Assembly: GCA_041306075.1 (NCBI GenBank)
Contig: JBFYKH010000027.1
Coordinates: 1-64,000, forward strand
Direction: 5' to 3'
Source of the DNA: JAHIYG01 sp041306075
Lineage (GTDB): Archaea; Altiarchaeota; Altiarchaeia; IMC4; SCGC-AAA252-I15
Length of the DNA stretch: 64,000 bases
In this document: piece by piece, positions 32,888 to 39,833 of the stretch
How positions within the stretch are numbered: position 1 is the first letter of the stretch
Layout of the letters: each line of letters opens with the position of its first letter
Position numbers and translations under genes: made by a program
Notes under the pieces: model-generated
What the model saw: the letters and a program-made list of their open reading frames with translations, nothing else
Databases searched by the model: none
Told to the model about the DNA's origin: nothing

Positions 32888-33057
32888 GCCGGGGGGTTAG
32901 TTGGTTTCTGCTTCGCTTTTTTTTCGTCCGGCTTCTTCCGGGTTTCTTTTTGGGGTGTGTCTTCCCGGAGGGTAAAATCCTTTATTTTCGGCGCTTCTGG
33001 GTAGAGTTCGATTCCCGGGAACCTTGGCTCTGGTTTCTTATTTAATCGGATTCTCAT
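32845..33057 (-). CDS. Small basic proline/lysine-rich protein
   Basis: A 70-residue frame beginning MRIRLNKKPEPRFPGIELYP and continuing as a Lys/Glu/Pro-rich, probably disordered tail. Its start overlaps the end of the upstream membrane-protein gene by 20 nt, as in an operon. It overlaps the plus-strand small membrane gene by 43 nt. Evidence is composition and position only. Confidence 0.35.
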   Translation of the reverse strand: MRIRLNKKPEPRFPGIELYPEAPKIKDFTLREDTPQKETRKKPDEKKAKQKPTNPPAQSNPSFFETKPGP

Positions 33058-33433
33058 TTTGCTGTTTTTCTTCCGTCCTAGGCATCAGTCCCGGGTCCGT
33101 CTTCCTCTTGATTAGGAAGTAGTATAGGGTGGCGCCGAGCCAGTGTGTTAGGGCGATGATGAGTACCCAGGTGGTCTTGTCGCTTTCCGTTTCGAATTTC
33201 CTGTTGACGCAGTCGACGAGCATGAGTATCCAGAAGACGGTGCCGAGGACTCCCAGGGCCACGATGGCGGCCATGAAGAGGAGCCACAGGAGCCAGAAGC
33301 CGCCGAATAAGGCGACTGGGATGAGCATCAGGAGGATTGCGAAGAGTCCGGCGCCGGCTTCGCCGCCGCCTTCGGCCGCCGCGTATGATGCCGCCGCCGA
33401 TGCCGCTGCCGCGAGCGCGATTGGCTTGTTCAT
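33038..33433 (-). CDS. Membrane protein with phospholipase-D-nuclease N-terminal-like domain
   Basis: A 131-residue protein with an Ala-rich N-terminal segment, then three hydrophobic helices (LFAILLMLIPVALFGGFWLL, LLFMAAIVALGVLGTVFWIL, TTWVLIIALTHWLGATLYYF). The part ILMLVDCVNRKFETESDKTTW with HWLGATLYYFLIKRK matches the PLDc_N/YidH-type membrane module found at the start of cardiolipin synthases and in small membrane proteins. A TATA-like cctataaatg is centred about 28 nt upstream of the ATG. Confidence 0.7.
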   Translation of the reverse strand: MNKPIALAAAASAAASYAAAEGGGEAGAGLFAILLMLIPVALFGGFWLLWLLFMAAIVALGVLGTVFWILMLVDCVNRKFETESDKTTWVLIIALTHWLGATLYYFLIKRKTDPGLMPRTEEKQQNENPIK

Positions 33434-33499
33434 GTGTTATAGATGGCGCTCGGGGCATTTATAGGCGGCGGGGGCATTATAGTTCTACGGGTGTTTTTG

Positions 33500-34342
33500 G
33501 TGAGGACGTTCTGGAAGATTTTATTGACTTTCGCGGTCCTGGGCTTGTTCGTCCTGGTCATCGCCTTCAGTTTCGCCGCAGTTTTGAGCGGCCTTGACGT
33601 TCCGGCGCTCGGGGGAGGAGCCGTCGCGGTCGTCCCGGTTCACGGGAGCATCACGATGGGCGGCTGCCCTGCGGGCCTGTTCGACTCCGAGAGCTGCGCC
33701 GACGTTGAGGAGATAAAGGACCTCTTGAAGAGCGCGGACCGTGACCCGTCTGTGAAGGCGATACTCTTGGACGTCTACTCAGGCGGCGGGAACGTTGTGG
33801 CGTCGAGGGAGCTGATGAGGGCTGTTAAGGCCACGAAGAAGCCGACCGTCGCGTGGATCGGGGAGATAGGGACTTCCGGCGCGTATTACGCCGCCTCGGC
33901 TGCCGATACGGTGATGGCGGACGAGAATTCCATGACCGGGAGCATCGGCGTCATCATGTTCGTGGAGCATTATTACGGGCTCTTCGACTGGGTGGGGATT
34001 AACGTTACGACCATCAAGGCCGGGGACAGCAAGGACATCGCGAGCCCGTACAGGCCCATGACCGAGGAGGAGAGGCTTGAGCTGCAGTCGATGATAGACA
34101 AGGTCTATGACAGCTTCGTCGCCGACGTCGCGGAGAACCGGCATATGAGCCTGGACGTGGCGAAGAAGGCCGCGCAGGGGAGGATTTACCTTGGCGTGGA
34201 GGCCAAGGATGCGGGCCTCGTCGACGAGCTCGGAGGATACGATGACGCGGTGGCGCGGGCCGCCGTCTTGGGCGGCATCAGGGGCGAGCCGGAGGTCAGG
34301 AAGCCGGAGCGGAAGGTGAGGCTCACGGACCTCCTGAAGTAA
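33500..34342 (+). CDS. sppA: Signal peptide peptidase SppA (S49 family)
   Basis: A serine protease of about 280 residues with one N-terminal membrane helix (WKILLTFAVLGLFVLVIAFS). The ClpP-like fold follows: VAVVPVHGSI, DPSVKAILLDVYSGGGNVVA, PTVAWIGEIGTSGAYYAASA with the catalytic serine (about residue 126), and KAGDSKDIASPYRPMT with the catalytic lysine (about residue 178). It degrades leftover signal peptides in the membrane. The start is uncertain: GTG 33500 gives a normal signal anchor, while ATG 33443 would add 19 glycine-rich residues inside the divergent promoter. Confidence 0.87.
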   Translation: MRTFWKILLTFAVLGLFVLVIAFSFAAVLSGLDVPALGGGAVAVVPVHGSITMGGCPAGLFDSESCADVEEIKDLLKSADRDPSVKAILLDVYSGGGNVVASRELMRAVKATKKPTVAWIGEIGTSGAYYAASAADTVMADENSMTGSIGVIMFVEHYYGLFDWVGINVTTIKAGDSKDIASPYRPMTEEERLELQSMIDKVYDSFVADVAENRHMSLDVAKKAAQGRIYLGVEAKDAGLVDELGGYDDAVARAAVLGGIRGEPEVRKPERKVRLTDLLK

Positions 34343-34377
34343 CGTTTATAAGGGGCGGATGCCTATTAGGAGACACC

Positions 34378-34578
34378 ATGGGAAGGATAAAGCAGATTTT
34401 CCTGAAAAGGGTCGCTGTGAAGGCCATGAGGGAGTATCCGACCTCGTTCGGGCCGGAGTTCCAGGACAACAAGAGGAAGATTCACGCCTTCACCGACGCC
34501 ACCAGCAAGAGCATGAGGAACAAGATCGCGGGCTACATCACCAAGAAGGTGAAGCAGAACGCGAAGAAGAAGGACTAG
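34378..34578 (+). CDS. rps17e: Small ribosomal subunit protein S17e
   Basis: A 66-residue basic protein matching archaeal S17e: MGRIKQIFLKRVAVKAMREY, then FGPEFQDNKRKIHAFTDATS and SMRNKIAGYITKKVKQNAKK. It is a structural protein of the 30S subunit head. A TATA-like acgtttataagg is centred about 28 nt upstream, so the mRNA is leaderless. Its last four bases overlap the convergent Cas4-like gene. Confidence 0.95.
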   Translation: MGRIKQIFLKRVAVKAMREYPTSFGPEFQDNKRKIHAFTDATSKSMRNKIAGYITKKVKQNAKKKD

Positions 34579-35354
34579 ATTCTGTAGCAGGCTCCGCTCT
34601 GGGGGCACGGCCGGCATCTTTCCGGATTTCCGTGCGGGCAGACGTCCGGTATTTGGCCGTCGAGTATCGCCTCCACGCCGTCTCTCGCCTTGAGGGTCGC
34701 CTCGCGGAGGCTCTCGGTGAAGGGCACGGGCTGTCTCTTGGCGTGGCGGACGAAGTCCATGAGGCCGTACCCCGCCTCCGTCCCAGAAGATTCCTCGACC
34801 AGCATCCCGTAAGAGCACAGCTGAATCCGGTCCTCGGTCCACGACGATGCCGGCTGGCCTCTCGTCTTCACGTCCACGGGGACCAGGGCGCCGTGCCACA
34901 TTATCTTGTCTACGACGCCGCTGATCCGCAGGGTCTCCGAGGAGAGCCGGCAGTCGACCTCTAGCGGGGTAAGGTAGTCGACAGCCTCCTCGAAACCCAT
35001 GTCCTCGGCCATCGCCTCGATCTCTCCCGCCAGGTTCGCGATTTCGAGTGCCGCTTCGCCGGCTATGCGCGGAAGGTGCGCGCCGTATCCCGTCCGCCAC
35101 TGCCCCCGGAACGTATGAGGCGCATCAGCGATTATCGACTTGAGTTCGGCGGCGAACGCGGCCTGTGCCTCCTCGACGGAGCCGACTGCTGGCAGGAGCT
35201 TGGACTGCCTGAGCGACAGCTCCCTCCGCACCATGTGGCCCACCCTTGCCGCGTCCAGTTCCGCTGTCCGCTCCTCCTCCGCCTTGAGGACGATGGCGAG
35301 GTATGCCTGGCGGGGGCAGTAGAGGAATGCCCCGATGTCGCAGACGCGTATCAT
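34575..35354 (-). CDS. Cas4/Dna2-type PD-(D/E)XK nuclease with Fe-S cysteines
   Basis: A 259-residue protein. The first cluster cysteine is in FLYCPRQAYLAIVLKAEE and the last three are in the C-terminal CPHGNPERCRPCPQSGAC, the layout of a Cas4/AddB-type 4Fe-4S nuclease. The nuclease motifs are GVVDKIMWHGALVPVDVKTR (D then DxK; the usual E is replaced by D) and the QxxxY-like RIQLCSYGMLVEE. There is no CRISPR array or cas gene in the window, so this is a stand-alone DNA-repair-type nuclease. It is coupled (4-nt overlap) to the OB-fold gene upstream. Confidence 0.83.
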   Translation of the reverse strand: MIRVCDIGAFLYCPRQAYLAIVLKAEEERTAELDAARVGHMVRRELSLRQSKLLPAVGSVEEAQAAFAAELKSIIADAPHTFRGQWRTGYGAHLPRIAGEAALEIANLAGEIEAMAEDMGFEEAVDYLTPLEVDCRLSSETLRISGVVDKIMWHGALVPVDVKTRGQPASSWTEDRIQLCSYGMLVEESSGTEAGYGLMDFVRHAKRQPVPFTESLREATLKARDGVEAILDGQIPDVCPHGNPERCRPCPQSGACYRI

Positions 35355-35719
35355 ACAGGCCTCACGGAGTCCGGCCGCTCGACGACGAGCTCTAGCTTCC
35401 CCCGGTACAGCTGCACGGTCCCTGAAGCCTCCACCCTCCGGCCAAAGAGGGCTGTCACGTTGAGGCCGGCTGCAGCGTCCCGGCTCAGGTACACGTCCAG
35501 CGTCGAGCGGCCGTCGGAGAGCGCCAGTATGACTGCGCCGCCCTTGAAGGTGTGGGTGCGGTTCACGTTCCCGACGACCCTCACAGACTTCTCGAGGGAG
35601 TAGGGGGAGATGTCCGAGACCGCCGAGGCCGGGGGCCGGATGGTCGGCGACACGTAGGCTATGATCATGAGGCCGAGTAGGGACATCGCGAGGGCGAGCT
35701 GTAGCATCGTGTCCGCCAA
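35351..35719 (-). CDS. Membrane-anchored OB-fold protein (TTG start)
   Basis: A 122-residue protein with one N-terminal membrane helix (LQLALAMSLLGLMIIAYVSP) and a C-terminal OB-fold (KSVRVVGNVNRTHTFKGGAVILALSDGRSTLDVYLSR type; ends GRRVEASGTVQLYRGKLELVV). The OB-fold resembles the nucleic-acid-binding tRNA_anti/YhcR-type domain. TTG 35719 was chosen because a ggaggt Shine-Dalgarno lies 6 nt upstream; translation from the first ATG further up would begin in the promoter region. It shares an operon with the Cas4-like nuclease, suggesting joint action on DNA at the membrane. Confidence 0.72.
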   Translation of the reverse strand: MADTMLQLALAMSLLGLMIIAYVSPTIRPPASAVSDISPYSLEKSVRVVGNVNRTHTFKGGAVILALSDGRSTLDVYLSRDAAAGLNVTALFGRRVEASGTVQLYRGKLELVVERPDSVRPV

Positions 35720-35800
35720 GGTTGAACCTCCGGAGGGGACTCTAGACGGAGGGACGTTAAAAGAGGATATAGCATCCGCAAGTAATACAGGCCACACCCC

Positions 35801-35956
35801 TTATTGGGCGCTTACGGCCTTCTTCCTGCTCTTCCGCCTTATCCTGCCGACCTTACCGCATTTGCGGCACTTGGTCGCGTCAAGCGGGTTCTTGGCGTTG
35901 CAGTGCATGCACACGCCCTTGAATAGTCTCGCCTCAGCCTCCTTGAACTTGGCCAT
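35801..35956 (-). CDS. rpl40e: Large ribosomal subunit protein L40e
   Basis: A 51-residue zinc protein: MAKFKEAEARLFKGVCMHCN, then AKNPLDATKCRKCGKVGRIR, then a basic end. The four cysteines (C16, C19, C30, C33) form the zinc finger of archaeal L40e. A TATA-like tttttaagg lies about 28 nt upstream. It is short and easily missed. The Cas4/OB-fold operon lies downstream on the same strand. Confidence 0.95.
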   Translation of the reverse strand: MAKFKEAEARLFKGVCMHCNAKNPLDATKCRKCGKVGRIRRKSRKKAVSAQ

Positions 35957-36072
35957 AATGCAGCCAATATATAGGGTGAACTCCTTAAAAACGGTAGAAG
36001 GGGGTCCGCCATCGGCCTTCCCGCCTTATATAAGAAAACGACGTAAGATAAGACACCGTAAGGCACATAGAC

Positions 36073-36147
36073 AGCGGGGTTGAGCAGTCAGGAGTGCTCG
36101 TCGGGCTCATAACCCGAAGGTCGGTAGTTCAAATCTACCCCCCGCTA
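36073..36147 (+). tRNA. Initiator tRNA-Met (CAT)
   Basis: Acceptor agcgggg/ccccgct gives the A1:U72 pair characteristic of archaeal initiators. The anticodon arm is tcggg(ctcataa)cccga, with the three G:C pairs of initiator tRNAs and anticodon CAT. The T arm ggtag(ttcaaat)ctacc follows. CCA is not encoded. A TATA-like ccttatataag lies about 40 nt upstream. Confidence 0.97.
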
Positions 36148-36169
36148 AACCGTCAAGTATTCAGGCATT

Positions 36170-38146
36170 ATGAGTAAGGTTGAGCACGCCAGATATTATT
36201 TCATCATCCTAATAGGTGTGGCTATAAGCTACACTATCGCACACTTTTGGATAATCGGGGGGGAGATACCCTGGAGGACCCCTCTGCTCCTCGTTTTCGC
36301 CGTTACGAACGCGCTCTTATGGCGGAGCATAACAGTATGGATGGCCCGGAAGTCGGGGGCTGCTTCCCTGGGGCCGCGGTCCGTGGTCGCCGGCGCTGTG
36401 GGGTTATACGCCTTAAGCATGATGTACATTCCTCCGCAGGGAAGCCTGGTGCTCGGAGGCCTGGCACGGCTGTACATCATGCTGTTCCTGGTGCTGTCCG
36501 GCTACGTCGCATCCTATGCCATGTATTCGTCCCTTAGGCGGATATTTCCCGAGGGCGTGTCTTCCGCCTTGCCATCGGCAGTTATGGCGGCATCCGCCAC
36601 ATTCCTCCTTGTACTGTACGCGCTCAACATCTTTTCCAATGACATACTTGGGACGTACGTCACTTACGACATGGCGGTGATGGCCCTCAACCAGGTGAAT
36701 GTGGGGGGTTTCATCCTGCGGTCTATGGGGCCTTTTTACCTGATGGCGTCGATCAGCATCTTCTCAACGGCATTGCTGGTGTTCTTTGGATTGTACATCC
36801 TGGTACGGAATGGACTCAGGAGTATGGATGCCAAAAACTGCGGATGGGTCAGGCTTTGGATTGTCGCGGCCATGGTCATCCCATCCATCCTGCTGACGCC
36901 TTATTCGACCGAGGTTACCGGGTCTGAGCCCCTCGTCATCCTGGCAAAATCGGCCTATGATTCTTGGGAGAATGCTCCCGGACACTCGAATGCCCTCAGG
37001 GGGATGCCGTTAATCGGCGCGAGGAGGAGCGTCCTTCTGATACAGGCGGACTCCCTGCGGGCCGGGAGCATGGGCGTGTACGGCTACGGAAGGAACACGA
37101 CCCCGAACATGGACAGGCTGGCGGCCAGGGGGCTTGTCGTGGACCGGTTCTACTCGCCGCTGGGAATCAGCGAGTACGCTATGACCTCTATAGTCACCGG
37201 CATAGACCCATGCCGCAGAAAGACAGGCTACCCCTCCCTCTTCGAGGCTATGAAACATAACGGCTACAGGACTGCGCTGTTCTCGTCTGGGGACAACAGG
37301 TGGGGGAACATGGATGAGACGATATTCGCCTCTGGGGTTGACTCGTACTTCGACTATGGGACGTACAGCGGCGGCGAAGCAAGGTCGTGGAACAGGATAG
37401 GGGGGAATATGATCGACGATGCTGAGACGGCCGCTAAGGCGATAGAATGGCTGAGGGGGCTTGACGGATCAGATGATTTTTTCCTCTACTTTAATCCCCA
37501 GTCGGCCCACACGACCTATAACTTCAACAGGAGCGGGAGCGGCCTGTACAGCCCCTACCACTACGGGAGCGACGTGACGGGGCTGGTTGAGGCCATAAGG
37601 GAGCGGCGGCCTTCGGCGACAAACACATACGACAACTCAGTGAGGTATCTGGACGAACAGGTGGGGTATGTGCTCGAAGCGCTTGACGAGCTCAACAGGA
37701 GCGGGAGCACGGTCATAATCCTCGTCAGCGACCACGGGGAGGAGCTCATGGAGCACGGCCGCATAGGGCACGGCACATCAGCATACGACGAGCAGTCGCG
37801 GGTCCCGTTCATCATCCATTACCCTGAGGCCAACGGGACCTCGCATACTGGCCTCGGCCAGCACGTTGATGTAATGCCCACGCTGATGGGGGCCCTCGGA
37901 GTCGAGCTTATGCCGGGATACGATGGCGTGAACCTCCTTGCGAAGAACAGGACGCGGGCGTATTTTTGCGGCCAGGACGAGGGTGTTGTCCGGGGGGGCT
38001 ACAAGTATTTACGCTCGAGGGTGGGCGGGCGGGAGCGGCTATTCAACCTGGCGGACGACCCCTCGGAGAGCCGTAATCTCGCGGAAAGCCGCGCGGACTT
38101 GTTGGAAGAGATGAGGGCGGAGTACGAGGCGTACGCCGCCGCTTAG
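36170..38146 (+). CDS. Membrane sulfatase/alkaline-phosphatase superfamily protein
   Basis: A 658-residue protein. The first 250 residues hold about six or seven membrane segments. The remainder is an extracytoplasmic sulfatase/LtaS-like domain: LLIQADSLRAGSMGVYGYGR, TTPNMDRLAARGLVVDRFYS, VIILVSDHGEELMEHGRIGH (metal-binding DHG) and RVPFIIHYPEANGTSHTG. The canonical formylglycine motif CxPxR is missing; the nucleophile position reads SPLGISEYAMTSIVTG with a serine, so phosphatase or phospho-group transferase activity is more likely. It could decorate surface glycans or lipids. It begins 22 nt after the initiator tRNA. Confidence 0.83.
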   Translation: MSKVEHARYYFIILIGVAISYTIAHFWIIGGEIPWRTPLLLVFAVTNALLWRSITVWMARKSGAASLGPRSVVAGAVGLYALSMMYIPPQGSLVLGGLARLYIMLFLVLSGYVASYAMYSSLRRIFPEGVSSALPSAVMAASATFLLVLYALNIFSNDILGTYVTYDMAVMALNQVNVGGFILRSMGPFYLMASISIFSTALLVFFGLYILVRNGLRSMDAKNCGWVRLWIVAAMVIPSILLTPYSTEVTGSEPLVILAKSAYDSWENAPGHSNALRGMPLIGARRSVLLIQADSLRAGSMGVYGYGRNTTPNMDRLAARGLVVDRFYSPLGISEYAMTSIVTGIDPCRRKTGYPSLFEAMKHNGYRTALFSSGDNRWGNMDETIFASGVDSYFDYGTYSGGEARSWNRIGGNMIDDAETAAKAIEWLRGLDGSDDFFLYFNPQSAHTTYNFNRSGSGLYSPYHYGSDVTGLVEAIRERRPSATNTYDNSVRYLDEQVGYVLEALDELNRSGSTVIILVSDHGEELMEHGRIGHGTSAYDEQSRVPFIIHYPEANGTSHTGLGQHVDVMPTLMGALGVELMPGYDGVNLLAKNRTRAYFCGQDEGVVRGGYKYLRSRVGGRERLFNLADDPSESRNLAESRADLLEEMRAEYEAYAAA

Positions 38147-38323
38147 CAGGACGCCGTATGTGATTTCCGGGGGAGTTTCCGCAGTGGCAGCGGCTTCTTA
38201 GCCCGGTATTCGAGGGGGTCGAGGAGCGGGAGGGGTCGCGGCCGGCTTTGCGCTGCCTTTCCATGCCGGATGATGCGCAGGATACGCTCTAGCTTATATC
38301 TTCCCTTTAGAATAGTTACTAGT

Positions 38324-39769
38324 ATGTTCTGGTCTGATGAGGGGGAGTTGCCCAGGATACACGGCAGCCTTGAGCTGAAGATACAGATTGTCCTCCTCGC
38401 CGCGGTGACTGCGATACTCGGCTCCATAGGCTTCATACTCCTGCCGCTATTGTACACCGAACGGGACCCCGTGGCATCCATAATATTCGCATGCCTCCTC
38501 GTGGTGTCGAGCGTCTTCCTCGGCGGGTCGCTGGTGTTCGCGTACTACAAGATGAGGGTCGGCGCCGAGGCGAGGACGTACGCGGAGGAGATGCTCGAGC
38601 ACGCACTCCGCGACGGGATGGACGCTGCGCTCGCGGAGCAGAAGAACAGGTACTCGGAGCTCCTCGCAAGGGAGCGGGGGGAGCTCGTCGAACGGCTTGA
38701 GAGGGAGAAGAAGCAGTACACCGACGGATTGAAGGCGGAGTTCGACAGGAGGCTGGACGAGGAGGAGAAGGAGTTCATAGAGTCCCACAGGAGGGAGTAC
38801 GAGGCCAAGCTCGGGCAGGAGCGGCAGAGGTACATGGAGGAGCTGAGGGTGGAGTTCGACAGGAAGCTGGACGCGGAGAGGCGCAGCATACTGTCGGAGG
38901 CCGGAGGCGAGTTCGACAGGCGACTCGGGGCCGAGCGGGACACCGCCATGGAGGAGGCCCGGCGGGAGATGGAGAAGGCCCTCCAGGAGGACAAGAGGAG
39001 GTACATGGACGCCCTCAGGGAGGAGTACGACAGGAGGCTCGAGGAGGAGAGGCGGCAGTACGAGGAGCGGGCGGGGAAGGAGCTTGAACGGCAGATGTGG
39101 GATGAGAGGAGGGCCTACTCCGAGCAGGCGAGCCGCGACCTGAACGAGAAGCTGGAGGGCGAGAGGCGCTCCTACATGGAGGGCCTCGTCAGGGATTTCG
39201 AGTCGTGGAAGAGGAATTTCGCGGAGGGCTTCAGGAGGGAGATGGAGTGGGGCGCGGTGAAGCCGAAGCCTCCCGAGAAGCCGGCCGCCAGGGAGGAGAA
39301 ACAGGCCGCTATTGTGGAGGAGAAACAGGTCAAGGAGTCGACGGTGGACGAGATATTCGGCAGGGTTGAGGAGGAGGCGAAGGCCAGGCCTGCACCCGTG
39401 AATCTCGCTGGACTCGCGGCCGGGGACATGCTGGAGGCGGCGGTGAACCACCTGCACGGAGCGGCCTACGGGGCGAAGGTCACGTTCACGAACGCTAAGA
39501 CTGGGAAGTACTTCAGCCTCGTGAGGAAGGCGAACAGGGAGGTGCAGTTGGAGGCGCCAATAGAGAACGTCGCCATCAAGGCGAGGCTGATGCTCAGGGA
39601 AAACGCGGCGGTGAACAGACTCGTCTTCGAGAAGACAGTCGACGCCGTCAAGGTGACGTTCCAGGGAGACGCGGACTACGCCGCAAAGAGGCTGGGGGAG
39701 GCTGTGGAAATAGCGTTCGGCGAAGGCTTGGACGCCCTCAAGCTTCAGGCGGATGCGAAGGATATGTAG
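38324..39769 (+). CDS. Membrane-anchored coiled-coil protein
   Basis: A 481-residue protein. Two membrane helices near the N-terminus (IQIVLLAAVTAILGSIGFIL, SIIFACLLVVSSVFLGGSLV) are followed by about 240 residues of charged heptad-type helix. It has near-repeats such as EEYDRRLEEERRQYEE, EFDRKLDAERRS and EFDRRLGAERD, with spacing near 24-27 residues. The C-terminal 110 residues (AAYGAKVTFTNAKTGKYFSL onward) form a compact domain. ATG 38324 was chosen because a TATA-like gcttatatc is centred about 28 nt upstream. The shape suggests a rod reaching from the membrane into the cytoplasm. No family recognised. Confidence 0.72.
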   Translation: MFWSDEGELPRIHGSLELKIQIVLLAAVTAILGSIGFILLPLLYTERDPVASIIFACLLVVSSVFLGGSLVFAYYKMRVGAEARTYAEEMLEHALRDGMDAALAEQKNRYSELLARERGELVERLEREKKQYTDGLKAEFDRRLDEEEKEFIESHRREYEAKLGQERQRYMEELRVEFDRKLDAERRSILSEAGGEFDRRLGAERDTAMEEARREMEKALQEDKRRYMDALREEYDRRLEEERRQYEERAGKELERQMWDERRAYSEQASRDLNEKLEGERRSYMEGLVRDFESWKRNFAEGFRREMEWGAVKPKPPEKPAAREEKQAAIVEEKQVKESTVDEIFGRVEEEAKARPAPVNLAGLAAGDMLEAAVNHLHGAAYGAKVTFTNAKTGKYFSLVRKANREVQLEAPIENVAIKARLMLRENAAVNRLVFEKTVDAVKVTFQGDADYAAKRLGEAVEIAFGEGLDALKLQADAKDM

Positions 39770-39833
39770 CTGTTTCGGCGGCGGCCGAAAGAAACTGTCG
39801 CAGGGTATATATGCCCGTTACCATTCATTTAAC

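Noticed and set aside
34575..35354. CRISPR-Cas locus
   Set aside because: Only a Cas4-like nuclease is present. No direct-repeat array or other cas gene was seen anywhere in the window.
39753..39833. 27-residue N-terminal extension of the DUF3160 protein
   Set aside because: It would remove the lipoprotein signal from the N-terminus, and the TATA box lies inside it.
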